Source: Lysobacterales bacterium (GTDB lineage Bacteria > Pseudomonadota > Gammaproteobacteria > Xanthomonadales > Xanthomonadaceae). Taken from it: a DNA stretch of 64,000 nt. Positions 52,650 through 60,237 of this stretch are shown piece after piece. The notes below the pieces were generated by a model. The model was not told the DNA's origin. It made no database searches and saw only the letters and a program-made list of their open reading frames with translations. Every line of letters starts with the position of its first letter. Positions within the stretch are counted from its first letter, which is position 1. The DNA lies in the NCBI GenBank assembly GCA_014946745.1, contig JADCRD010000002.1:558001-622000 (forward strand), written 5' to 3'. The position numbers and the translations under genes were made by a program.

Positions 52650-53714
52650 TCAAGAGCGGCGCAGGAAGCGATCAGCGACGAATGCAAAGTCCGCGAGGCT
52701 CAGGCACCAATCCGCTTCGTCGTTGAACTCAGCCCCCATCTTCTCGAACAACTCCTTGGCTTCCGTGCGACGATTACGCATGGCAAGCCCAAGGCTCCTG
52801 ACCTCCGAGATGAGAGAAGCCTTGGCGAAACCGAAGCTCGAAAGTTCAATGCCGACCTCCGGAACAACGGCATAAACGCGCCGCCTGGATTTTCCGAAGG
52901 GTATATCGACGCGAGGCTCGGGAAGCGACCGCCACACACGCTCGAACTTCACCTCTGCAAGTGAAGGATCTGCTTCAAGGCTGATGATGGTTGCATCCTT
53001 GGGAATTCCAGGCCAGCCCTGGAAGGCGGATGCCCCAGCGAACCCGTTCGCACGAAGGGACTTTTCGGCCGCCTTGATGACACCTGGTTCGGCTTCGGTC
53101 GAGAGCAGCGCGATATACACGCCCCCAGGTGGGATGCGATAGCTCGTGGCCTTGCCCTTGGCCGCAAGCCGCTCCGCCGCGGCCCTCTTGACCCAGAGAG
53201 CTTCAGCTTCGCGCATCAACTCTTCAGAGAGCGCGTGGGAGTTCTTCCACAGCCCCCTGTACCAGCCGGAAATCTCCGAAAGCGTCTTGGGGTCGTCAAC
53301 CGTGACTGCAGCCTCGATCCACCCCTCAGACTCCGAAGCCGAGAAGCCAAGTCCCGCGCGCGAGGCATTGGCGGACCCGACAACAGCGATTTCCCGTCCG
53401 CAGACGACCTTGGCATGCAGCCGAGCACAATGCCGAACATCCACCGCTGGCGCGAGCCGCAGGAGTCGAGCGAGCTCATCCGGATTGCAGGCGCCGGATG
53501 TCGCGTTCAACAGAATTCGCGAACCGGCAGCCAGCGCATGCAAGCCCAGCTCATGAACAGCCCCTTCCCCCCAAAACGCGATCGCGATGTCCAAGGAACC
53601 GCCCTGGGAAACCAGATCGACGATCGCTTTTCTTACCTCAGCCCCGCCTGCCAAGAACAATTCTGATCTCCCTGGCCCTTTCAGAGCCCCTAGAAAGACG
53701 TGACCTGCCCCCAC
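52650..53714 (-). CDS. Phospholipase D-like nuclease with single HKD motif
   Basis: The 354-aa protein has one PLD catalytic motif, LHAKVVCGREIAVVGSANASRAGL (H-x-K plus G-S-x-N), as in bacterial Nuc-type nucleases that act as dimers. The N-terminal half (RKAIVDLVSQGGSLDIAIAFWGEGAV) is the first strand-helix unit. The second half is of unknown fold. It has no signal peptide, so it is cytoplasmic. It precedes mcrB by 56 bp on the same strand, suggesting that it is a third component or accessory nuclease of the McrBC system. Confidence 0.83.
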   Translation of the reverse strand: MGAGHVFLGALKGPGRSELFLAGGAEVRKAIVDLVSQGGSLDIAIAFWGEGAVHELGLHALAAGSRILLNATSGACNPDELARLLRLAPAVDVRHCARLHAKVVCGREIAVVGSANASRAGLGFSASESEGWIEAAVTVDDPKTLSEISGWYRGLWKNSHALSEELMREAEALWVKRAAAERLAAKGKATSYRIPPGGVYIALLSTEAEPGVIKAAEKSLRANGFAGASAFQGWPGIPKDATIISLEADPSLAEVKFERVWRSLPEPRVDIPFGKSRRRVYAVVPEVGIELSSFGFAKASLISEVRSLGLAMRNRRTEAKELFEKMGAEFNDEADWCLSLADFAFVADRFLRRS

Positions 53715-53906
53715 TCAGCCGTACCATCCGAAGCCACGTGAAGTCCGTCACGCTGGGACAACGAACAGTAGCCACAGATCGAAGCGTCAATCCACCCGGG
53801 GGCACTCAACGAACCGGTGGTTCCAAAACTACCGGCAGTTCACCGTCGTGGGGGCGTTTCCGACACCCGAACCTGAAGCCCGCTCAAGCAAGCGGCGGCG
53901 GGCCGC

Positions 53907-54314
53907 TTACTGGCCGAGGCTGGCAAGAATCGATGCCACGAGATCAGCTGATGGCAGGGGTTGCCTTGCTGGAGTTCGCACGGCGGCGTTGCGTTCTGTT
54001 GGCCCGATGCTTTCGCACGTGGCGACGTCCTGAGCGTTCTCCGTACGGGCGCAATCGCAATCTGCGCCGCTCGGCATCAGCAGCGGGTGAGTGCCAGGCT
54101 CCATTCGGCTACCTGCCGTGGCGGGCAGCGGCGGCACCAACACCGCCGTCCGATCACTGCGTACGCTGCAGCAGTAGCCTGCTGCTTCTACGACGGCGCC
54201 CAGCAGCAGCCAGTAGCGCTGCTGCGCTGCGTCGGGCTTGGATCCATCTGCTGGCTCGAGGAAAGCCCGCAGGGCGGCGCTTACGGGGTCCTTGCCAAGG
54301 TAGAGCTTTGGCAT
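53907..54314 (-). CDS. Small protein after the actin-like gene, possible ParR/adaptor
   Basis: The 135-aa product (MPKLYLGKDPVSAALRAFLE...) starts one base after the stop of the actin-like gene, TGACTGACATG. The first 60 residues are helical and basic; the middle is low-complexity, and the C-terminus is PSADLVASILASLGQ. In ParMRC-type partition operons the gene after the actin encodes the DNA-binding adaptor ParR, and the position suits such a role. No ribbon-helix-helix signature is obvious, so this rests on context. Confidence 0.55.
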   Translation of the reverse strand: MPKLYLGKDPVSAALRAFLEPADGSKPDAAQQRYWLLLGAVVEAAGYCCSVRSDRTAVLVPPLPATAGSRMEPGTHPLLMPSGADCDCARTENAQDVATCESIGPTERNAAVRTPARQPLPSADLVASILASLGQ

Positions 54315-54315
54315 G

Positions 54316-55398
54316 TCAGTCAGTCTCCGGTGAGTGCAGACGACGCGCAATCTGCAACAAGCCCCGCGCGTTCGCCGTCGTGGGATCGGCAAGGCAGGCG
54401 ATCAGGGCGTGGGGGAACGCTACCGTGATCGCGGGCGCGAAGAGTTTGGAGAGGCCGCCGGTGAGCACGATGCTGTGCAGGCTGTCCTTGTGGGGTTTCA
54501 GGGAGGCCTTAAGCGCTTCGATCGCGCGGGGGACGATCGAAAGGCTTGCCTCCTGCAGGTAGGCGTCGAGGTTGATCGTGGCCTTGCCGAGGTCCATCCA
54601 GCGGTTCGCTTGTCGGCAGCGCCACTCCATGCGAGCAACGCTGACCTTCTGTTTGAGCTGCTTTCTCAACAAGGCGCGGGCGCGTCGCTGTAACCTCGCA
54701 CCGGCGCCTGCGCTTTCGGCGCTGAGGTGCCGCTGGATCGCGTGGCCGCGGATCAGCATCCAGCTGACCGTGCGGTGTCCGCAGTCGATGACCAGCACTG
54801 GTGCGTCTACGTCGATGATGCGACCGCTGCAGACTCTGAACTGGATGTCCCACAGGATCTGCGCGCCCATCGAGCTCGGCACTACGGTGACCCGCTCGAT
54901 TTCGATGCCACCGCCGTCGTGCAAAGGATGCATCCCGAGCAGCCTTGTCGAGGCAAGCTCTCGACGGCCGGGGATCAGGAGATGCGTCAGCGGAATGCCA
55001 ACAACCAACTCGCTGATCCGAGGTTGCTCAAGCCGCGCGAGCGCCGCACGCGCATGGGCCAGCCACTCCGGCGACTCTTCGAAGTGCTTGTCATCTTGGC
55101 TGTGGTTATGGCCCAGAAAGGGCGAGTTGATGGCGGCCATCCACGGCTGCTGATGGACCAGTACCGTGCTGTCGAACGGGCGCACTCCCCCGCCAATCGC
55201 GAGCAGCTGCGAGTTGTTGATGGGCAAGGCACGCGAGGGCAGGCGGTGGACAACGGGCTCGCCGTCGAGCCCGATTTGGTGGGCGATCTTGGTCGTGCTG
55301 ATGCCGATGTCGAGCCCGACCAGAACGGCATGCGCACCGTGATCGCATGCCGCGACAGGTTGCGCCGGCGCCATGAGGTCTCGATCCTGCAGGCTCAT
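54316..55398 (-). CDS. ParM/StbA-type actin-like ATPase
   Basis: The 360-aa protein has the actin-fold signatures: phosphate-1 loop VLVGLDIGISTTKIA, phosphate-2 loop VLVIDCGHRTVSWMLI, and the adenosine motif SIVLTGGLSKLFAPAI. Length and order match ParM/StbA-like plasmid segregation actins. It starts 4 bp inside the upstream recombinase-like gene (ATGA) and is followed immediately by a small protein. An actin-like filament in an integrated island would serve maintenance of the excised circle; this is an inference. Confidence 0.85.
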   Translation of the reverse strand: MSLQDRDLMAPAQPVAACDHGAHAVLVGLDIGISTTKIAHQIGLDGEPVVHRLPSRALPINNSQLLAIGGGVRPFDSTVLVHQQPWMAAINSPFLGHNHSQDDKHFEESPEWLAHARAALARLEQPRISELVVGIPLTHLLIPGRRELASTRLLGMHPLHDGGGIEIERVTVVPSSMGAQILWDIQFRVCSGRIIDVDAPVLVIDCGHRTVSWMLIRGHAIQRHLSAESAGAGARLQRRARALLRKQLKQKVSVARMEWRCRQANRWMDLGKATINLDAYLQEASLSIVPRAIEALKASLKPHKDSLHSIVLTGGLSKLFAPAITVAFPHALIACLADPTTANARGLLQIARRLHSPETD

Positions 55399-56330
55399 GC
55401 CTGCACCTCTGGCCTTGAGTCAAATGCCGGGCCGGTTGCAATCTGCAGGTAGACCGAGCGCACCCAACGACCACGCCCGTCGCCGTGCCCGAGCGAATGG
55501 CTGATCGCGATTAGCGCCTCGCGCTCCGAGTAGCCACGACGCAGGTACTCCCGCATCTGATTCGCGGCGAAGGCGTAACGTGCCGAATGCGGCTCGACGC
55601 CAGCCCGGTGAGCCCACGCGTGGTAGATGCTGCGGGCCTGCTTGAGCCCGCCTGCTGGCGAGCCGTCCTTCCTAACCACCAGAAACCCGCCTTGTGACTG
55701 ACAGACCTCAAGCGCTGCGAAAATCGCCCATGCAGCAGCCAGTGGATGCAAGATCAGGACATCGCGAGGCCGCCCACCCTTTGTGCCGGCGAGCACTCGG
55801 ATACTTGAGGATGCTGAGAGCTCCTGCCGCCAGCGCATCAGCGTGTCAGTGCAAGCGTGGATTGCCTCTGCGCCACGCAGGCCGAGGTGATACTCCAACC
55901 CAAGCAGCGCGGCCATACCGGGCCTGTCCTGTTGCTTGGCGAGAATCTGAAGCTCAAGCAGTCGCTCCGCGGTCATGGGCTGCTTGGTCCCCTTCCGTGA
56001 GCCACCTGACAGTGCAAGCGCGGCATTGTTGATTTCGCTGCTGTCAGCCAGCTGCGAGCGGTTGCTCAGGCGCAGGATCTTCCGCAAATGGGCGACCTCG
56101 TTCTGCAGTGTTCGGGTCGCGATGCCCTCTTTCTTGCGGAATTCCACGTAGGCGACGATGTGCTTGACCATGATCTGCTCAGGCTCCAACAAGTGGGTGA
56201 AGCCGAGCATCTGCATCACCCTGGTGAAGCACCGCGAGAATCGCCGACCTGACTCCTTGGTCAGGTGCGCACCGCCCGCTTTGATCAATTTGCGGTCAAG
56301 CCCAGCCTTCAGTCTGCTTTTCCGGCTCAC
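55395..56330 (-). CDS. Tyrosine recombinase-like protein (integrase domain family)
   Basis: The 311-aa protein has an N-terminal SAM-like core-binding domain (about 20-120) and a catalytic domain with all six expected residues: Arg in YHLGLRGAEAIHA, Lys in AGTKGGRPRDV, His and Arg in PHSARYAFA, the second His in HSLGHGDGRG, and Tyr in VRSVYL. It is distinct from the P4-type integrase near the tRNA. It is coupled to the actin-like gene by a 4-bp overlap, forming an operon of recombinase, actin and small protein. Substrate sites are unknown. Confidence 0.82.
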   Translation of the reverse strand: MSRKSRLKAGLDRKLIKAGGAHLTKESGRRFSRCFTRVMQMLGFTHLLEPEQIMVKHIVAYVEFRKKEGIATRTLQNEVAHLRKILRLSNRSQLADSSEINNAALALSGGSRKGTKQPMTAERLLELQILAKQQDRPGMAALLGLEYHLGLRGAEAIHACTDTLMRWRQELSASSSIRVLAGTKGGRPRDVLILHPLAAAWAIFAALEVCQSQGGFLVVRKDGSPAGGLKQARSIYHAWAHRAGVEPHSARYAFAANQMREYLRRGYSEREALIAISHSLGHGDGRGRWVRSVYLQIATGPAFDSRPEVQA

Positions 56331-57250
56331 GTTCTGTTCCTCTTGGATGGCAAGTTCGGGGAAGAGCGGTCGCGCCGACGACTCAAGCCGCTCGTTCCCA
56401 TGGGAGGCGGCACATCCAGCCCCGGCGCGACCTCGCGTCAGGTTGAGTAACGGGCCCTGCCTGTCCCGCCCGTCGCAAGGGGGCAGCGGCGCCGCAAGGC
56501 GGCCAAGAGGGCGCCCCTAAAAGGGGGAGCTGGACTTCAGATGGGTTCGGCTAAAGCCGCGTTTAGATGCTGGCCCGCTGGGAGACGCGGGCATCACTGT
56601 TTCGCCGGGACGCGGAGGCCTTGGTCTTTCTGGCTCTACGCTGGCTTATCGGTGTGCGTCACTCTTGCGATACGCACTGCCCGCAAAGGGCATGGTTCAG
56701 TCGGCTGACGTGGAAGGGCCCATGACGTGTGTTGGGCACTGGTACGCGGAAGGCTCCGCGTTCTCACTGCGAGACGTTGAACGGTCCAAGCACGCGTTGA
56801 TCCGCGAGCCCTAGGGGCGTCACAGAAACGTGGACCGCAAGCCTTCAGCTGCGGTCAGAAGGATCGGAATCCATCACTTGATGCATTCCCGGGGGGGCGG
56901 GTCAGTCGATAGTGAACTGCCCACCAAAGCTGTGTAGCCGAGACTCTGAATCTTGAGCCCCAGCGTTCCGATGTTTGGCGACAGCGTCGCTGTCGCCCCC
57001 AACGTATGTGCCCCTTCAATGCCGGGGCGGGGCATGCTGCGTGGCCGAAGCTACAACCGTTAACGCCGCCCGCGCAAGTCTTCGCCAAGACTGACGCGTC
57101 CTGACGCGTCTTGACGTGTTCTGACGCGTTGACGTTCAGTTGAGCACACGCGGTAGCTGCGCGAAAAGCTCGATGAGGCAAACCGCTGCGGGCCATCACA
57201 GGCGCACTCGCAGCTTGGGCTCCGAGTGCCCACCCGCGCGAGCGAACGTG
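56331..57250. other. 920-bp region without recognised genes
   Basis: This gap precedes the recombinase-actin operon. It contains a perfect 9-bp inverted repeat with 3-base loop (GGCGACAGC 56977-56985 / GCTGTCGCC 56989-56997) and the 10-bp iteron cluster at 57091-57136. Short frames exist, but none has good start signals or codon use. It could hold a centromere-like site, an origin or a non-coding RNA. Confidence 0.6.
57091..57136 (+). repeat. 10-bp iterons, cluster A
   Basis: CTGACGCGTC, CTGACGCGTC, TTGACGTGTT and CTGACGCGTT follow each other without spacing, then a partial TTGACGTT. The 10-bp period places every unit on the same face of the helix, as in centromere, replication or regulator-binding iterons. 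The same unit recurs at 59854. Confidence 0.85.
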
Positions 57251-57556
57251 TCAGCTATCTGACGTGGTCGGAGGCGGAACGACCCTGAGTGCCGCGCGCT
57301 GCTCAAGCCTCCGAAGCCCTGATTCGAGCTCGGCGTCCTCTCCCCTCAGCAGAGCCCCGATGAGTCGCCTGATCGTCGCGCAGCGATCCCCTTCGATGAC
57401 TTCGAGCTCGGGTGTCCCACCGTCCATCAACTTACTCCTGCAGGCGTCAAGTTCTTGGGCCTGCGCTTCCGACAGGGAAGCAGGACAACGAGCCAAATCG
57501 CCCCCTTGCAGGATGGACTTCCCGATATCTCGTCGAAATCGGGGGCATTCCAGCAA
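57251..57556 (-). CDS. Hypothetical 101-aa island protein
   Basis: A possible small gene starting with TTG, divergent from alpA (68 bp away). The product is acidic-basic mixed and helical (SEAQAQELDACRSKLM, RRLIGALLRGEDAELESGLRRLEQR). An internal start MDGGTPELEVIEG would give a shorter version. No family recognised. It could equally be a shadow frame. Confidence 0.4.
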   Translation of the reverse strand: MLECPRFRRDIGKSILQGGDLARCPASLSEAQAQELDACRSKLMDGGTPELEVIEGDRCATIRRLIGALLRGEDAELESGLRRLEQRAALRVVPPPTTSDS

Positions 57557-57624
57557 ATCCAGTGGCTGTCAACGCCTGAGTATTGTCGTTGCTTCACCCA
57601 CCCATCCAAGCAAGGAGAGCAAAC

Positions 57625-57807
57625 ATGCCCAATGTTCCGTACCGTTTCCTTCGCGCTGCCGAGGTCGTTGAACTCGTCGGCCTATCCAGGAGCACGCTCG
57701 ATCGGCTCGAGCGTGCGTCCCGGTTTCCTCGTCGTCGCCCCGTTGCAAGCAGGGCTGTCGCCTGGATCTCCACGGAGATCGCCGCGTGGATGGAGAAGAA
57801 CCGCTAG
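57625..57807 (+). CDS. alpA: AlpA family transcriptional regulator
   Basis: The 60-aa protein has the MerR-like winged-helix of AlpA regulators: YRFLRAAEVVELVGLSRSTLDRLERASRFPRRRPV...VAWISTEIAAWMEKNR. GGAGAG lies nine bases before the ATG. In P4/CP4-type islands AlpA activates the integrase and promotes excision. It lies 1.97 kb from the int start, and one of the iteron clusters lies on each side of it. Confidence 0.9.
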   Translation: MPNVPYRFLRAAEVVELVGLSRSTLDRLERASRFPRRRPVASRAVAWISTEIAAWMEKNR

Positions 57808-57834
57808 CGGAAGGATCTAGCTAGGCAGCAGGTG

Positions 57835-58425
57835 TCAGAGGCCCGCCGCATCCTTGCGGCGGGCCTCTGCTCTCAATGTCGCACTGTGATCGTCCGCTGC
57901 TCGCAGCAGCCACTCGGTCGCATAGGTGACTGACATCTCGAAACTCATGTGAGGCGCCTCGGCGATGACTCGACCATCGGCGCCGCGATAGTGGCTCGAT
58001 CTGTCGCCCACGAACGGCTCAAGACTGCGCTCAAGACGGTACCTCCCCGCCAACGCGTTGTTCACCGCAGGCCAGCGTTCCTTGGGCAAGGTCAGTACCA
58101 CGCCCTCAAGGCGCCCCCTGGCCGAGAACAGGAACTGCGCCTGTTGCAGGCCCACCAGCTCGAACTCGCCGCTGCAACTCAGCAAAGGCCCCCGTGCCAC
58201 TGCGCTTGTGCTTTCTTCGCAGGTAGCACCTACCTCATCGAGGCGCGATCGGACGTCCTCAATGGCTGAGCCGAGCTCGACGCCGAGCGGGCGAAGGCTT
58301 GCCTCAGACGCTTCAGCGGGCGCGTGGCTCGGGACCGAAAGGCAAAAGCCCAAGATCTGCAGCGGCAGGCGCAGGACAGGGTAGTGGGTGAGCAGGGGCT
58401 TGCGGAACCGGCGTTGGTGACTCAT
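57835..58425 (-). CDS. Hypothetical secreted protein
   Basis: The 196-aa product has a basic start and a hydrophobic stretch (YPVLRLPLQILGFCLSVPSHAPA) resembling a signal peptide with cleavage around residue 38. The mature part contains RPLGVELGSAIEDVRSRLDEVG, a pattern seen in small periplasmic proteins, followed by a region with two cysteines (GATCEES, LLSCSGEF) that could form a disulfide. No family is recognised. The C-terminal codons form one arm of a perfect hairpin. It lies between alpA and int. Confidence 0.6.
   Translation of the reverse strand: MSHQRRFRKPLLTHYPVLRLPLQILGFCLSVPSHAPAEASEASLRPLGVELGSAIEDVRSRLDEVGATCEESTSAVARGPLLSCSGEFELVGLQQAQFLFSARGRLEGVVLTLPKERWPAVNNALAGRYRLERSLEPFVGDRSSHYRGADGRVIAEAPHMSFEMSVTYATEWLLRAADDHSATLRAEARRKDAAGL
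57837..57868. terminator. Perfect 14-bp-stem hairpin after alpA
   Basis: AGAGGCCCGCCGCA and TGCGGCGGGCCTCT pair without mismatch around TCCT, 29 bp after the alpA stop. It overlaps the last codons of the opposing secreted-protein gene. There is no T-run. It may end alpA transcription. Confidence 0.6.
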
Positions 58426-58509
58426 GGCGGCGCTCCTTGTTGGGGAGCTCCACGATCAAGCCGCCTCGCGGCCGCGCAAGTTGCGTCAGAGATCTGCGAC
58501 CGGGCCTCC

Positions 58510-59775
58510 TCAGTCCTTGCTCGATCTGCGGCGGGACGGCTGACGCTTCAGACGCTCTAGGTGATCCGCCCAGGCCTGCATCATCTGCTCGCGTTCCTTC
58601 AAGTACTTGGCGCCGTTGTAGATGCCTCGTACCGAATTCGGGTCCGCGTGCGACAGCTGCGCTTCGATTGCGTCGGCCGACCAGCGCCTGCTTTCGTTCA
58701 ACATGGTTGAGGCCGTGTGCCTGAAGCCATGAGGCGTGATGATGGAAGAGTCGTAGCCGAGGCGGCGCAAGGCGGCGCTGAACGTTCCGTCGGACATCGG
58801 TCGATCGCGGCTGCGCTCGCTCGGGAAGACGAACTCGCTAAAGCCCTTGGTGTAGGGCGCAAGACTTTGCAGCACCGCCACCGCCTGTTTCGGAAGGGGC
58901 ACGATGAAGTCAGCGACGCGGTTGGACTGCTTGGTGCGCTTGCGCAGTTTCTGCCGCTCCGGCGGAATGCGCCAAAGGCGCGCATCGAGATCCAGTTCTG
59001 CCCAGCGCATGCCGCGCAGTTCGCCCGGTCGGCAAAACAGCATCGGTAGCAGCTGCAGCGCGGCACGGGTGATGTTCGAGCCTTCGTAGACATCGAGATC
59101 TGCAACCAGTCTGCCGAGCAGCTGAGGGTCACGGATCGATGCGTACTTGTGCGAGACCGGTACCGCGGTGGCGCCGACCAGGTCTGCGGCAGGGTTGCGT
59201 TCGGCGCGCCCGGTCTGGATGGCGTGCCGAAAGATCTGGGCCAGGTATTGGCGAATTCTTCGGGCCGTATCGAGCGCTCCACGACGCTCGACGGTTTGGA
59301 GCGTGGACAGGAGTGCTGGTGTAGTGATGCTCTGGATAGGAAGCGATCCCAAGACCGGGAAGACGTTTTTCTCGAGGCGTATCAGGACCTTGTCGGCGTG
59401 GCTGCTTGCCCACCCGCTCGACTGCTTCTGATGCCACTCGCGGCCAATGGCCTCCAATGTATTGGATGCCGAGGTCGTCGCCTCGATCTGGCGGATTCGC
59501 CGTGCAACCGCTGGATCAATGGAGGCGCGCAGCTGCTGTCGAGCCTGGTCCCTAAGTTCACGCGCCTCAGCCAAGGTGACCGAGGGATACGGCCCAAAGG
59601 TGAGCAGCTTTTCCTTGCCTGCGAACCTGTACTTGAAGCGCCAGTGCTTGGCGCCCGCGGGGCTGATCAACAGAAACAGGCCGCCGCCATCGAAGAGCTT
59701 GTGGGCCTTTCCCGTCGGATCCGCCTTCGCGGAACGGCAGCGCAGGTCGCTGAGTGGGGGTACCTTGGCGGGCAT
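58510..59775 (-). CDS. int: P4-type tyrosine integrase of the island
   Basis: The 421-aa integrase has the DUF4102 arm-binding domain (LSDLRCRSAKADPTGKAHKLFDGGGLFLL), a core-binding domain and a catalytic domain with Arg in FCRPGELRG near 246, HGFRHTAS near 348-355, LSHADPNSVRG and the nucleophile Tyr in GIYNGAKYL near 384. Members insert into tRNA 3' ends, matching the 24-bp repeats here. Its start lies 176 bp from the right repeat, and the region between holds iterons and the regenerated tRNA terminator. Confidence 0.95.
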   Translation of the reverse strand: MPAKVPPLSDLRCRSAKADPTGKAHKLFDGGGLFLLISPAGAKHWRFKYRFAGKEKLLTFGPYPSVTLAEARELRDQARQQLRASIDPAVARRIRQIEATTSASNTLEAIGREWHQKQSSGWASSHADKVLIRLEKNVFPVLGSLPIQSITTPALLSTLQTVERRGALDTARRIRQYLAQIFRHAIQTGRAERNPAADLVGATAVPVSHKYASIRDPQLLGRLVADLDVYEGSNITRAALQLLPMLFCRPGELRGMRWAELDLDARLWRIPPERQKLRKRTKQSNRVADFIVPLPKQAVAVLQSLAPYTKGFSEFVFPSERSRDRPMSDGTFSAALRRLGYDSSIITPHGFRHTASTMLNESRRWSADAIEAQLSHADPNSVRGIYNGAKYLKEREQMMQAWADHLERLKRQPSRRRSSKD

Positions 59776-59853
59776 GTCGGGGGCTCTTGGGGGTACTGAC
59801 CTCCTTGTACCCCTGCCGCACCCCCATCGCTACCCCCATGGGGATGCTGCATC

Positions 59854-59883
59854 TTGACGCGTAATGACGCGTCTTGACCAACA
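59854..59883 (+). repeat. 10-bp iterons, cluster B, between int and the attachment site
   Basis: TTGACGCGTA and ATGACGCGTC are followed by a partial TTGACC. They share the TGACGCGT core and 10-bp phasing of cluster A. The site, 78-108 bp upstream of the int start codon, suits integrase arm binding or control of int. Confidence 0.8.
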
Positions 59884-59907
59884 AAAAACCGCGCAAGTGC
59901 GCGGTTT
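59883..59907 (-). terminator. Intrinsic terminator now serving tRNA-Met
   Basis: On the minus strand AAACCGCGCA-CT-TGCGCGGTTT forms a 10-bp stem and runs into T residues. It lies 45 bp past the tRNA 3' end and was brought in with the island. Confidence 0.85.
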
Positions 59908-59950
59908 CGTTGAGCTTTTGGGTTTTCTTGAAACTTCCCGACGCATCGAA

Positions 59951-59974
59951 GTGGTGGCTATGGGTGGACTCGAA
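59951..59974 (-). repeat. Right attachment repeat (attR-type) inside tRNA-Met
   Basis: Identical over 24 bp to 26118-26141. It covers the tRNA T-arm end, acceptor strand and CCA, plus one base beyond. The intact tRNA on this side shows that the island carries the replacement 3' end. Confidence 0.92.
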
Positions 59975-60028
59975 CCACCGACCCCAGCATTATGAGTGCT
60001 GTGCTCTAACCGGCTGAGCTACATAGCC
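59952..60028 (-). tRNA. tRNA-Met (CAT), elongator
   Basis: The 77-nt minus-strand sequence folds as a cloverleaf: acceptor GGCTATG/CATAGCC, D arm GCTC...GAGC, anticodon loop CTCATAA with CAT, T arm with GGTTCGAGTCC, discriminator A and encoded CCA. The G1-C72 pair excludes the initiator type. Its 3' end is the island insertion site. Confidence 0.96.
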
Positions 60029-60068
60029 ACGGGCCTTCGGACAGACAGAGCCCGCCCAAGGGCCGCGC

Positions 60069-60097
60069 ATTTTGCGCGCGCATCTGCACGGGGTCAA
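60069..60097 (-). promoter_or_regulatory. Candidate promoter of tRNA-Met
   Basis: On the minus strand TTGACC (60097-60092) and CAAAAT (60074-60069) are separated by 17 bp and lie 41 bp or more upstream of the tRNA 5' end. The pattern fits a sigma-70 promoter. Confidence 0.6.
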
Positions 60098-60237
60098 GCA
60101 CGGGGGCTGGTGCGCGGCGCGCGTGTCGCTGCAGCTTGGCTGACCGCGGAACGGCCAGCCCTTCGCGGCACGCGTGTTGTGGCGCTTCCTGCCGGTGTGG
60201 CACAGTCCCCGGCATCTTGAGTTTGGAGCCCCGTCCC

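Larger units (their letters stand above)
26118..59974. mobile_element. Integrative genomic (defence) island in tRNA-Met, about 33.9 kb
   Basis: Perfect 24-bp direct repeats bound the element. A P4-type tyrosine integrase lies 176 bp from the right repeat with its 5' end facing it, and the tRNA is whole at that end while its former terminator is left outside the left end. Cargo is mostly defence and toxin-antitoxin genes: Fic, PIN remnant, HipBA, Zorya, type I restriction and McrBC. An AlpA regulator, an actin-like ATPase and a second recombinase-like gene add mobility functions. No capsid, relaxase or conjugation genes are seen. Confidence 0.92.

Noticed and set aside
53498-54562. A 354-codon plus-strand frame between the PLD and actin-like genes
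   Set aside because: Antisense to the actin-like and small protein genes, Arg/Pro-rich with no start signal.
26118-59974. Prophage
   Set aside because: No capsid, portal, terminase, tail or lysis genes are visible despite an integrase and AlpA.
26118-59974. Complete integrative and conjugative element
   Set aside because: No relaxase, coupling protein or type IV secretion genes; the actin-like and recombinase genes alone do not make a transfer system.
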